A stretch of DNA of 37,140 nt from Rhodobacterales bacterium (GCA_026400325.1 JAPLPF010000080.1:18301-55440), one strand, 5' to 3'; positions 27,728 to 36,104 are shown, numbered from the stretch's first letter. Numbers and translations: made by a program. The notes: generated by a model from the sequence alone, not told the origin.

Positions 27728-28894
27728 TCACGGCTTGCGGGCGGCCCGCATCCTTGCGTTGCGCGCGTCGACCTTGTCGAAGGCAGCCGAAAAGGTGGCA
27801 TTCAATAGCCCGCGGCCGGTTGCAAGCTGATAGATGCCGTGGGACGTGTTCTCGTTGCACTCGATCAGAACCGGGCCCTCTGGTCCGATTGCAATGCCCC
27901 AACCAAGAATGCCGCTTGCAGGCACGACGGCATGTGCGGATACGGCAAGGGCTGCAGCTTCGTTCCAGAACGGCAGGTTCCGGCCGGTGACAGGGGTGCC
28001 ATGCACAGGATGGCTGGTCCGCCATTCTGTTTCTGGCCCCTTGCCTTGGCGCAGATGCCCAAGTTGCCCGCTGGCAATGTCGACATTCGCCATCAGGCTT
28101 TGATCTTGCCAGAAATCGTCGATCATCGCGTCCGGCGGTGGCAAGCGCCAAACGGCATACAGCACTTGCGGCTGGTCCGCTTCGGCAACAACCGTGACGA
28201 TCCGCAGGGTCGAGAGCGTCCTGCCCCCCGACATTTCCACAAGATCGGAATGCTGATCGACAACGTCCTGAAACAGATAGCCACCTGTGGCGTGCCCGGC
28301 GATCTCGCTGACCAGCCTGCGCAGGCCGACGGTCCGCCCATTGCCAAGCCGTGCCGTGCCAAGGCGTCTGTCGATAGTGTCGATCCAGACCGCCCCAAGA
28401 CCAGCCTGAAGTTGCGCAGGCTTGCCGAACAGCGGAAACCGCGCCTCGTTCGTCAGAAATCGCTCGATATCCGCTTCGCATCGCAGTGTCTTGAGCGCGC
28501 CAAAGCTGCGGCCGGTGCCAAATGCCGCCTGAACCCGCGTGGTGGGCAACCCGAGATGAGTCATCAAGCCAGTGAAGGCCAGCTTGTCGGACAGAAATCC
28601 CCGCATCTGCGAAAGACCAGGAGGCGCAAGTCGAAGATTGAGCCTGGTGCTGCCCTTCCGCCCGACGAATGACCGCTTTTCAGTCCAGCTGAGATCAGGG
28701 CGGTAAACCTGATAGCGGTGATATTCGTAGGGGCCCAAGGCGGTATCGTGACGGTTCAAGCCAAGAATCTCGGCGAACTGGCGCAAGGGGCTTACCCCGG
28801 ATGTTCGGGCCACAGCCTCAATCATCCTGCAATCGATCGCCGAGGGCCGGTCGAGTTTGCCGACCAGTGCCGCCCCCAGTGTCTGTGCCTGCAT
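27728..28894 (-). CDS. Sugar-transfer-associated ATP-grasp protein
   Basis: 388 residues. Resembles the ATP-grasp family found with capsule and exopolysaccharide genes (ATPgrasp_ST). Marks: SDKLAFTGLMTHLGLPTT near the start of the ATP-grasp fold, FPLFGKPAQLQAGLGAVWID, YLFQDVVDQHSDL, LSTLRIVTVV, and a C-terminal GWGIAIGPEGPVLIECNENTSHGIYQLA that supplies the metal-binding Glu/Asn. It presumably couples ATP to formation of an amide or ester on a sugar-linked substrate; the reaction is unknown. The start could be GTG 28897 or ATG 28894; I chose the ATG. Its place between lysA and the small lipoprotein genes is not the usual argH-lysA spacing in relatives, suggesting insertion. Confidence 0.75.
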   Translation of the reverse strand: MQAQTLGAALVGKLDRPSAIDCRMIEAVARTSGVSPLRQFAEILGLNRHDTALGPYEYHRYQVYRPDLSWTEKRSFVGRKGSTRLNLRLAPPGLSQMRGFLSDKLAFTGLMTHLGLPTTRVQAAFGTGRSFGALKTLRCEADIERFLTNEARFPLFGKPAQLQAGLGAVWIDTIDRRLGTARLGNGRTVGLRRLVSEIAGHATGGYLFQDVVDQHSDLVEMSGGRTLSTLRIVTVVAEADQPQVLYAVWRLPPPDAMIDDFWQDQSLMANVDIASGQLGHLRQGKGPETEWRTSHPVHGTPVTGRNLPFWNEAAALAVSAHAVVPASGILGWGIAIGPEGPVLIECNENTSHGIYQLATGRGLLNATFSAAFDKVDARNARMRAARKP

Positions 28895-28987
28895 CACATC
28901 TGTTCCCGCCTTCTGCCGCCGAACAGGTTGGCTGCCGAATATGAACAGATTAGGGCAGAATTGGTGAATTCCGGCGAAGCCGTGCCG

Positions 28988-29305
28988 TCAGGGTGACGGA
29001 CGCGACCGCAGGAACAGATAGAGCGGCAGGCCGCAGCTGACGCCGATGCAGAAGGTCGCGGGAATTGCCAGCAGACCGACCCAGGTCTTGCGTGAGGTTA
29101 CCTCGGCCAGGATCCAGACGGTCAGCGCGATGGCGGCGATGGTCAGGTCCCAGGTCAGGCCCGTGGTCGAGGCGTTGACATACCAGGCGTCGATCAGGCC
29201 GGAAAGGCCGGTGCCGGATTCGCGCATGTAGCGCAGGAACCAGTACATCGGATGCACAGCGCCCCAGATCGCCAACCCAAGAAACCCCAGACGCAGCGGG
29301 CTCAT
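28988..29305 (-). CDS. DUF2834-family small membrane protein
   Basis: 105 residues with three hydrophobic segments: LGFLGLAIWGAVHPMYWFL, TWDLTIAAIALTVWILAEV and WVGLLAIPATFCIGVSCGLPLYLFL. The pattern of an initial TM, a luminal stretch (LSGLIDAWYVNAST) and two further TMs fits DUF2834, a family of unknown role. The start ATG overlaps the stop of the upstream small lipoprotein by four bases (ATGA), so translation is coupled. Confidence 0.7.
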   Translation of the reverse strand: MSPLRLGFLGLAIWGAVHPMYWFLRYMRESGTGLSGLIDAWYVNASTTGLTWDLTIAAIALTVWILAEVTSRKTWVGLLAIPATFCIGVSCGLPLYLFLRSRPSP

Positions 29306-29448
29306 CTCGAGACGATCCCGAACTGCGCGTCACCCGTCACGGTGATTCCGGGCTTCACGGGTGGCTGTGGCGCGCCATCGACACCGCAGGCGCCAAGGGC
29401 AAGACAGGCGGTCAGCGCAAGCGCGATGGACAGTGTCAGACGGGGCAT
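29302..29448 (-). CDS. Small lipoprotein, 48 residues (not in ORF track)
   Basis: Found by hand translation: MPRLTLSIALALTACLALGA then CGVDGAPQPPVKPG, ending FGIVSR. A basic start, a hydrophobic stretch and LGAC form a lipobox, so Cys21 is the likely lipidated residue; the mature peptide is only about 28 residues. Its stop overlaps the DUF2834 start (ATGA). It lies 13 bases downstream of the other small lipoprotein. Function unknown; small proteins like this often sit beside lysA in Rhodobacteraceae. Confidence 0.7.
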   Translation of the reverse strand: MPRLTLSIALALTACLALGACGVDGAPQPPVKPGITVTGDAQFGIVSR

Positions 29449-29461
29449 ATCGGGTCTCTTT

Positions 29462-29617
29462 TCAGTTGGGTTGGAGGCTTATGGCGGTGTTACCGACGAC
29501 ACCTGACAAGGTAGGGCTTACCGTCAGGCCACCGCCATCTATCGCCATGTCGGCCGAAAGCATCGGCTGCGCACAGCCGGAAAGGGCAAGAATGGCAAGC
29601 AGAAACAATGGTTTCAC
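29462..29617 (-). CDS. Small lipoprotein, 51 residues, GTG start
   Basis: The GTG at 29615-29617 with AGGGG upstream gives MKPLFLLAILALSGCAQPML followed by SADMAIDGGG and ending ISLQPN. LSGC is a clear lipobox. The track ORF begins further upstream inside a non-homologous stretch. The mature part is about 37 residues, polar with Gly/Ser/Thr, no known domain. Position directly after argH is the usual one for the argH-lysA linking lipoprotein. Confidence 0.7.
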   Translation of the reverse strand: MKPLFLLAILALSGCAQPMLSADMAIDGGGLTVSPTLSGVVGNTAISLQPN

Positions 29618-29682
29618 GGAAATGCCCCTGGATCGGACCACCGGTATCGGCTGGTCAAGGCTACCACCCTCTCGACCCGCCG

Positions 29683-31072
29683 TCACCCCAGGGCTGCCCG
29701 CCATCGGGCGGCCTGTTCGCGCACGCGGTCAGGCGCCGTGCCGCCGTACGAGGTGCGGCTGCGGACTGAGTTTTCGACCCCCAGCACAGCGAACACGGCA
29801 TCGGTGATGCCGGGCAGGACCGATTGCATCCGGGCCAGGGACAGCTCAGGCAAGTCAACGCCCTCGGCTTCGGCGATGGCGACCAGGGTGCCGGTCACAT
29901 GATGCGCCTCGCGGAACGGCAGGCCCAGCGCACGGACCAGCCAGTCGGCAAGATCGGTCGCGGTGGAAAAGCCGGAGGCCGCCGCAGCTTTCAGCGTGTC
30001 GCGGTTGGCCGTCATGTCCGCCACCATGCCGGTCATCGCGGCAAGTCCCAGCATCAGGCTGTCAGCCGCATCGAACACCTGTTCCTTGTCTTCCTGCATG
30101 TCCTTGGAATAGGTCAGCGGCAGGCCCTTCATCACCGTGAAAAGCGCGACCGTCGCCCCCAGGATCCGGCCAAGCTTGGCGCGCAAAAGCTCGGCCGCGT
30201 CGGGGTTCTTCTTTTGCGGCATGATCGAACTGCCCGTGGTCCACTTGTCCGACAGGCGGACAAAGCGGAACTGGGCACTGGACCAGATCACCAACTCTTC
30301 GGCAAAGCGCGACAGGTGCATGGCGGTGATGCTGGCAGCCGACAGAAACTCCAGCGCGAAGTCGCGGTCGCTGACAGAGTCCAGACTGTTCGCCGTGGGC
30401 CGGTCAAAGCCAAGCGCCCTTGCCGTCATCTCACGATCAATCGGAAAGCTTGTCCCGGCCAGCGCCGCCGCCCCAAGCGGGCATTCGTTCATCCGGCGGC
30501 GGGCATCCTGAAACCGGCCACGATCGCGTGCCAGCATTTCGACATAGGCCAGCATGTGATGGCCCCAGGTCACTGGCTGCGCGGTTTGCAGGTGGGTAAA
30601 GCCCGGCATCACCCAATCCGCCCCCGCCTCGGCCTGGGCCAAGAATGTCTCCATCAGCCCGGTGATCCCCTGGATCGCCTGATCGCACTGGTCGCGCACC
30701 CACAGGCGGAAATCGACCGCAACCTGGTCATTCCGGCTGCGCCCGGTGTGCAGCCGCTTGCCGGGGTCGCCGATGATCTCGGTCAGCCGGCTTTCGATGT
30801 TCAGGTGAATATCCTCAAACTCGACCTTGAACCGGAATTGTCCGCGTTCAAGTGAGCAGCCCTTCCCCGATGGCTGCCGCGTCGCTATCACTCAGGATGC
30901 CTGTCGCCGCCAACATCGCGGCATGGGCCCGGCTGCCCGCGATATCCTGCGCATATAGCCGCTGGTCGAACCCGATCGAGGCGTTGATCGCCTGCATGAT
31001 CGCGTCTGGCCCGCTGGCGAAACGTCCGCCCCACATCTGGTTGGCGGCAGGGGACTTGGGGCGATCGGTCAT
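29683..31072 (-). pseudogene. argH: Argininosuccinate lyase, broken by deletion plus frameshift
   Basis: ArgH splits argininosuccinate into arginine and fumarate. The N-terminal frame from ATG 31072 reads [20 protein letters not shown], then [15 protein letters not shown] and ends EGLLT at a TGA (30848-30850). The second frame picks up at [19 protein letters not shown] and carries all later signatures: [56 protein letters not shown] and [10 protein letters not shown]. Relatives have about five residues (of the form IEGEI) between GLLT and the ERGQF part, so roughly 14 bases are missing at about 30851. The catalytic serine loop is intact. tlpA starts 25 bp away on the opposite strand. Real loss of function or sequence error cannot be separated here. 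Confidence 0.92.
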
Positions 31073-31097
31073 GGGCAACGGCCTTTGGAGGGATATC

Positions 31098-31652
31098 GTG
31101 CGGAAACTGCTGGGTGTCCTCTACACGGCCTTCCTTCTTGGTGCAAACGCCGCTCTGGCCGATGTTGCTGCCTTGCGCGACGGCGACATGAAGAAGCTTG
31201 CCCTGCACGAGGTTCCCGTCGCTTTGCCCGACGCAATCCTGCTGGACGCCGGGGATGCTGAGCACCGGCTTGCCGACTACCACGGCAAATGGGTGGTGCT
31301 GAACTTCTGGGCGACCTGGTGTGCGCCCTGCCGGCACGAGATGCCGTCGCTGGACCGTCTGCAGGCGGCGATGCCCGAAATTGCGGTCGTCCCTGTTGCC
31401 ACCGGCCGAAACGCCGTGACCGGGATCGAACGGTTCTTCGCGGAAGAATCCATCGTGAACCTGCCCGTGCTGCGTGACCCCCAGTCCGAACTGGCGAGGG
31501 CGATGTCGGTGCTGGGTCTGCCCGTGACGGTGATCCTTAACCCCCAGGGCCTTGAAGTTGCTCGCCTGATCGGCGACGCCGAATGGGACAGCGCCAGCGC
31601 GCAGGCAATCCTGGCGGCACTGGTGGCGGGCGAAGCGGTCGTCGGCGACTGA
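31098..31652 (+). CDS. TlpA-like periplasmic thiol-disulfide oxidoreductase
   Basis: 184 residues. The N-terminal signal ([21 protein letters not shown]) is followed by a thioredoxin fold with [21 protein letters not shown] (CxxC = CAPC) and the cis-proline segment VLGLPVTVI. Probably reduces periplasmic disulfides, for example in cytochrome maturation or copper handling. I chose GTG 31098 because GGAGG lies six bases before it and the signal peptide then starts properly; the ATG at 31071 would overlap the argH start. Divergent from argH over 25 bp. Confidence 0.88.
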   Translation: MRKLLGVLYTAFLLGANAALADVAALRDGDMKKLALHEVPVALPDAILLDAGDAEHRLADYHGKWVVLNFWATWCAPCRHEMPSLDRLQAAMPEIAVVPVATGRNAVTGIERFFAEESIVNLPVLRDPQSELARAMSVLGLPVTVILNPQGLEVARLIGDAEWDSASAQAILAALVAGEAVVGD

Positions 31653-31885
31653 CGATTTGCCAAGGCGGCGGGACTGCGTCCGATCTCTGGCAGTTGGTCA
31701 AGCCTGGGAAACCTCCGGGGCCTCGATCCGCTACACAACCGCGAATTGCGCGTGAAAGCTCTTCCTTCGCAAAAGGCCGGCTTGCTGCGACTCAGCTTTC
31801 GGTTGATATTTTCTGTGCCTGAAACCGCTGTTTTGCGGGACGGGATCTGAATTTTTGGTCAAGTTTTTCATCAGGGATACACGAA

Positions 31886-32608
31886 ATGACAATTCTTGAA
31901 CTGCAGAGAGCCCTTCAATCCAAGGGATTTGACCCCGGGCCAGTTGACGGGATCGCCGGACCCAAGACACGGTCTGCCGTGCGGGCCTTTCAAGCGAAAC
32001 ATGGGCTTGAACCGGATGGCATTGCCGGTCCGAAGACGGTGGCAAAGCTGCTTGGCAAGTCGGGCGGCGGCGGTCCCGCAGTCGCGGCAGCGGCGGTTGC
32101 GGGTGATGTTCCCGCCGACATGCCATGGCTGAACGAAGCCAAGCGTCTGATCGGCACCACCGAGGTCAAGGGACAGGGAAACAATCCGACGATCCTGCAA
32201 CTGGGGCAGGCCGCAGGCATCCGCGTGTCTGATGACGAAACGCCCTGGTGCGGGTTGTTCGTCAGCCATTGCATCGCGTCTACCCTGCCGGATGAGGCGA
32301 TGCCCGCGAACCCCCTTGGCGCGCGGCAATGGCTGAAGTTCGGCAACGACGTGACCCCGCAGTTCGGATCAACCCTGGTCTTCTGGCGTGAGTCCCGCGA
32401 AAGCTTCAAGGGCCATGTCGGCTTTTACTGGGCCGAAGATGATCTGCATTATCATGTCCTTGGCGGCAACCAGTCGGATTCGGTCAGCGTCACGCGGCTG
32501 ATCAAGTCGCGGCTTCTTGGCGCACGCTGGCCCAAGTCGGTTGCCCCGCGAAACATGCGCCGTCTTGTGACCGGGGCAATGATTTCGGTGTCCGACAACG
32601 AACAGTAG
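31886..32608 (+). CDS. Peptidoglycan-binding TIGR02594-type cell-wall hydrolase
   Basis: 240 residues. Residues 1-57 form a PG_binding_1 domain (LELQRALQSKGFDPGPVDGI, then KTRSAVRAFQAKHGL). After a Gly/Ala linker there is a TIGR02594 papain-like hydrolase domain: PWCGLFVSHCIAS supplies cysteine, GHVGFYWAEDD the histidine, and VLGGNQSDSVSV the polar residue. No signal peptide is visible, as in phage or gene-transfer-agent endolysins that rely on a holin. No phage genes surround it. AGGGA precedes the ATG. The 233 bp upstream is AT-richer near the start but holds no certain promoter. Confidence 0.82.
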   Translation: MTILELQRALQSKGFDPGPVDGIAGPKTRSAVRAFQAKHGLEPDGIAGPKTVAKLLGKSGGGGPAVAAAAVAGDVPADMPWLNEAKRLIGTTEVKGQGNNPTILQLGQAAGIRVSDDETPWCGLFVSHCIASTLPDEAMPANPLGARQWLKFGNDVTPQFGSTLVFWRESRESFKGHVGFYWAEDDLHYHVLGGNQSDSVSVTRLIKSRLLGARWPKSVAPRNMRRLVTGAMISVSDNEQ

Positions 32609-32628
32609 CGGCCGGTGAGGGGGCGGCC

Positions 32629-33416
32629 CTAAAGATCGAAGGCCGCAAAGACCGGCACATGGTCGCTGGGCTGGTCCCACCCCCGAACCGCGCGCAGGAT
32701 GCGGCTTTCCTGGCTGGCTCCGATGATGTCGGGTGTCGCCCAGATATGGTCAAGCCTGCGCCCCTTGTCGGCGCTGTCCCAGTCGGCGGCGCGATAGCTC
32801 CACCAGCTGTAAAGCTTGCCGTCGGGAATGGCCGTTCGGGTGACATCCTGCCAGCCGCCGGCCTCCATCACCGCTCCAAGGTGCTCGACCTCGACGGGGG
32901 TGTGACTCACGATCTTGAGAAGGGCCTTGTGGTCCCAGACATCATCCTCGCGCGGGGCGATGTTCAGATCGCCGACCAGAATGGCGCGGTCCGGGCGTTC
33001 CCAGCGAAAGAAGTCCCGCATTTCCGCAAGGTAGTCCAGCTTCTGGCCGAACTTTTCGTTCTGATCGCGGTCGGGGATGTCGCCGCCTGCAGGGACATAG
33101 CAATTGTGGATCGTCACGCCATTCTCCAGCCGGGCCGCGACGTGCGGGCGTGGCCAAGCTGGGCACAGTCCTTGTCACCGGCATCGACGATCGGCAGCTT
33201 TGAAAGGATCGCAACGCCGTTATAGCCTTTCTGCCCGCGCGCCACGACATAGCGATAGCCCAACGCCTGAAACTGCGTCAGGGGGATCAACTCGACCGGA
33301 CTTTTGCATTCCTGCAGGCACAGGATGTCCGGGGTTTCCTCGGCCATCAGCCGCGCAACCAGCCCTTCGCGCAAGCGGACCGAGTTGATGTTCCAGGTGG
33401 CAAGGGTGAAGGGCAT
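32629..33416 (-). pseudogene. xthA: Exodeoxyribonuclease III, apparent one-base frameshift
   Basis: AP endonuclease and 3'-5' exonuclease of base-excision repair. The N-terminal frame reads MPFTLATWNINSVRLREGLV, then ILCLQECKSP (metal-binding Glu) and GYNGVAILSKLPIVDAG, to LGHAR. The C-terminal frame continues VAARLENGVTIHNCYVPAGG, FGQKLDYLAEM, ILVGDLNIAPRE and PSDHVPVFAAFDL. The frames join at 33142-33143: the gene reads CGC-AC-GTC where CGC-CAC-GTC would restore GHARHVAARLENG. So a single C appears lost. No other residues are missing. This is the lesion most easily explained as a base-call error. AGGAGA precedes the two starting ATG codons; the second (33416) gives the usual N-terminus. Confidence 0.9.
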
Positions 33417-33475
33417 CATGGGTCTCCTGTTGCGGGAACCCTAGGGGCCGGGCGGGCCAACCTCAAGCAAAAGGC

Positions 33476-33503
33476 AAAAAAAGGCCGGGCAAGAGGCCCG
33501 GCC
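33476..33503 (-). terminator. Intrinsic terminator after the CenR-like gene
   Basis: On the minus strand GGCCGGGC, loop CTCTT, GCCCGGCC is a perfect eight-pair stem followed by TTTTTTT. It lies about 190 bases past the stop of the response-regulator gene and 60 before xthA. Confidence 0.8.
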
Positions 33504-33694
33504 AGGTCCAACAGGGAGGATGCCGCGCCATAACCCCGACGCGACAAGGGGAACCCGTTGCACAACCAGTGCATGACGTAAGGGTAGCAAGCGAATCCGG
33601 CGACAATAAGCCCCAATACGCAAGATTTCAGGGCTGTTGCATGGCAGACGCACCGCGCTGTGCCGGATCGCCACAATCACCGTGACACAGCAGG
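33504..33694 (-). other. Long 3' untranslated stretch of the response-regulator gene
   Basis: Between the CenR-like stop and its terminator lie 191 bases with no credible ORF (the 73-86 residue track ORFs here lack homology signals and ribosome sites). It may be a long 3' UTR, a possible source of a 3'-derived small RNA. Nothing else was seen. Confidence 0.35.
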
Positions 33695-34381
33695 TCAGGC
33701 GACCAGTCGATACCCACCGCTTTCCGTGACCAGAAGCCGGGCGTTCGAGGGATCGGGCTCGATCTTCTGGCGAAGACGGTAGATGTGGGTTTCAAGCGTG
33801 TGGGTGGTGACCCCGGCGTTATAGCCCCAGACCTCGTGCAACAGGACATCCCGCGCCACCACGCCCGATCGCGCGCGATACAGGTATTTCAGGATGTTGG
33901 TCTCTTTCTCGGTCAGGCGGATCTTCTTTTCCTTTTCGTCCAGCAGCATCTTCTGCGCCGGCTTGAAGGTGTAGGGGCCCAGCTGGAAGATCGCGTCTTC
34001 CGACTGTTCATGCGTGCGCAGCTGCGCGCGGATGCGAGCGAGCAGGACCGGGAACTTGAAGGGCTTGGTCACATAGTCGTTGGCACCGGCATCAAGGCCC
34101 AGGATCGTGTCGCTGTCGGTGTCATGGCCGGTCAGCATCAGGATCGGGCATTTCACGCCGCCTTTGCGCATCCGGCGGCAAAGCTCTCGCCCGTCGGTAT
34201 CGGGCAGGCCTACGTCAAGGATCACAAGATCGAAAAGCCCGGCCTTGACCTTTTCCATACCCTCGGCGCCAGTGCCGGCCTCGAACACGTCGAAGTCCTC
34301 GGTCAGGACCAACTGCTCGCTCAGTGCCTCGCGCAGGTCGTCATCGTCGTCCACCATCAGGATCTTGCGCAGTTGGGCCAT
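33695..34381 (-). CDS. cenR: OmpR/PhoB-family response regulator, CenR-like
   Basis: 228 residues. Receiver domain with acidic pocket MVDDDDDL, phospho-acceptor Asp56 in VILDVGLPD, MLTGHDTDSD and YVTKPF. The winged-helix DNA-binding domain has IRLTEKETNILKYLYRA, LHEVWGYNAGVTTHTLETH and IYRLRQKIEPDPSNARLLV. The stretch THEQSEDAIFQLGPYTFKP and overall match point to CenR, an envelope-controlling, often essential regulator of alphaproteobacteria; the name is by recall, not alignment. The ATG at 34381 has a perfect AGGAGGT site; the track adds 14 residues. No histidine kinase is adjacent, which fits an orphan CenR. Confidence 0.85.
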   Translation of the reverse strand: MAQLRKILMVDDDDDLREALSEQLVLTEDFDVFEAGTGAEGMEKVKAGLFDLVILDVGLPDTDGRELCRRMRKGGVKCPILMLTGHDTDSDTILGLDAGANDYVTKPFKFPVLLARIRAQLRTHEQSEDAIFQLGPYTFKPAQKMLLDEKEKKIRLTEKETNILKYLYRARSGVVARDVLLHEVWGYNAGVTTHTLETHIYRLRQKIEPDPSNARLLVTESGGYRLVA

Positions 34382-34518
34382 GGAAACCTCCTGTTTCTTC
34401 ACAGCGAGATGCGCCCCGATCACGATCCCCGCAAGATTTGCGACCGAAATCTCACGCGGTCGTGTCGCAAGGCCGGGGAATGTTTCAATTTCGTCATCCG
34501 GGGGCTATGGAGAAGGGC

Positions 34519-35604
34519 ATGAGCCTGACCCTTTCCATCGCTGAACGACTGTCGCGCGCCAAAGGCGACCTGCGCATGGGCGTGCCTGTGGTGCTGGCTG
34601 GCCCGGGCGGCGCGGTTCTGGTTGCGGCGGTCGAGGCGCTGGATGCCCCCCGCCTTGCCGACCTGCGCAGCCTTGGCGCGCCGGTGCTTGCCATCACCGC
34701 GCGTCGTGCGGAAACCCTCAAGGCCCGCGCCTATGACGGTGATCTGGCAAGGATCCTGCCGCCAAAGGATGCCGACCTTGCGTGGCTCCGGTCGATCGCT
34801 GATCCTGCCGATGATCTGCGGATGCCGATGAAGGGACCGCTTACCTCGATTCGTGACGGCGAGGCAGATCTGCACCGCGCAGCCCTTGCGCTGGCCAAGG
34901 CAGCGCATCTTCTGCCTGCGGCACTGGTCGTCCCGGTCAACAACCCGCTGAAGCTGGCAGCAGAGGGATTGACCCTTCTCTCGCTTGCCGAGATCGTCCC
35001 GACGCTTGCGGCCCTTGCGCCGATGGCACGGGTGGTGTCGGCCCGAGTGCCGCTGGTCGCAAGCGAGGCTGGGCGTGTTCACATCTTCCGCCCCGATGAT
35101 GGCGGCGACGAACACTATGCCATCGAGATCGGTCGCCCCGACCGGGCGCAGCCGGTTCTGGCGCGGCTTCATTCCGCCTGTTTCACTGGCGATGTGCTGG
35201 GGTCGCTCAAATGCGACTGCGGCCCGCAGCTTCGCGCGGCACTGGCGCAGATGGGCCAGGCTGGGGCAGGGGTGCTTTTGTACCTGAACCAGGAGGGCCG
35301 GGGGATCGGGCTGGCGAACAAGTTGCGGGCTTATTCACTGCAGGATCAAGGCTTTGACACGGTCGAGGCCAACCATCGCCTTGGGTTCGAGGATGATGAG
35401 CGCGATTTCCGCATCGGTGCCGACATCCTGCGCCAGATGGGCTTTGCCTCGGTGCGCCTCATGACCAACAATCCGAAGAAACTGGCGATGATGGAGGCCT
35501 GCGGCTTGCACGTCACCGAACGTGTGCCGCTGCATGTGGGCCAGACCGCCGAGAACCGCGCATATCTTGCCACCAAGGCGGCGAAGTCGGGGCATTTGCC
35601 GTGA
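34519..35604 (+). CDS. ribA: GTP cyclohydrolase II with N-terminal extension
   Basis: 361 residues. First committed step of riboflavin synthesis, opening GTP to a pyrimidine. The C-terminal 200 residues hold the catalytic fold: LARLHSACFTGDVLGSLKCD then CDCGPQL (zinc cysteines), LNQEGRGIGLANKLRAYSLQ, DTVEANHRLGFEDDERDF and RLMTNNPKKL. The first 150 or so residues form an extra domain (LSIAERLSRAKGDLRMGVPVVL, MKGPLTSIRDGEADLHRAALAL) lacking obvious DHBP-synthase catalytic motifs; such extended RibA proteins occur in Rhodobacteraceae. I prefer ATG 34519 (GGAGAAGG upstream) to ATG 34507. The stop overlaps the next gene's GTG by four bases. Confidence 0.92.
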   Translation: MSLTLSIAERLSRAKGDLRMGVPVVLAGPGGAVLVAAVEALDAPRLADLRSLGAPVLAITARRAETLKARAYDGDLARILPPKDADLAWLRSIADPADDLRMPMKGPLTSIRDGEADLHRAALALAKAAHLLPAALVVPVNNPLKLAAEGLTLLSLAEIVPTLAALAPMARVVSARVPLVASEAGRVHIFRPDDGGDEHYAIEIGRPDRAQPVLARLHSACFTGDVLGSLKCDCGPQLRAALAQMGQAGAGVLLYLNQEGRGIGLANKLRAYSLQDQGFDTVEANHRLGFEDDERDFRIGADILRQMGFASVRLMTNNPKKLAMMEACGLHVTERVPLHVGQTAENRAYLATKAAKSGHLP

Positions 35605-36104
35605 AGGCGGAGGACCTGGTCGTCACCCCGATGGGCGTCCGGTTTATGGGTCGCCGGTTTGCCTGCACGGTCGGGCGCGGCGGGATCGTCGCGGCCGTGC
35701 AAAAGCGGGAAGGTGACGGGGCAACGCCCGCCGGGGTGCATGGGCTGGTCGGAATGCTTTACCGTCCTGACCGCATCGCCCGCCCGGGGGACTGGGCCCT
35801 GCCGATCGGACCCTGTGACCTGTGGTCGGATGACCCGAGGGATGAGGACTATAACCTCATGGTCCGCGCCCCGCATGGCTACAGCCATGAACAACTGCGC
35901 CGCGCCGATCCGATGTATGATCTGATCCTGATCACCGATTATAACTGGCCCCACGCCGAACCGGGGCGGGGATCGGCCATCTTCATCCACCAGTGGCGCC
36001 GCCCCGGTGCGCCGACCGCCGGTTGCGTCGCACTCTCGCGGCGCGACCTGCACTGGATTGCCCCGCGCATCACCCATCAGACCCGGTTGGTCGTTCTTGG
36101 CTGA
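35601..36104 (+). CDS. L,D-transpeptidase (YkuD) domain protein
   Basis: 167 residues with GTG start overlapping the ribA stop (GTGA). The YkuD active-site segment is clear: GSAIFIHQWRRPGAP followed by TAGCVALSRRDL, with the catalytic cysteine in TAGC and the upstream histidine. The N-terminus (VRFMGRRFACTVGRGGIV, KREGDGATPAGVHGLVG) matches the small L,D-transpeptidase-like proteins that lack a signal peptide. Whether it crosslinks peptidoglycan or acts in the cytoplasm is open. Translational coupling to ribA is implied. Confidence 0.85.
   Translation: MKAEDLVVTPMGVRFMGRRFACTVGRGGIVAAVQKREGDGATPAGVHGLVGMLYRPDRIARPGDWALPIGPCDLWSDDPRDEDYNLMVRAPHGYSHEQLRRADPMYDLILITDYNWPHAEPGRGSAIFIHQWRRPGAPTAGCVALSRRDLHWIAPRITHQTRLVVLG

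Noticed and set aside
33420-33676. 79- and 86-residue ORFs between xthA and the response regulator
   Set aside because: They cross the terminator hairpin, lack ribosome sites and show no family features.
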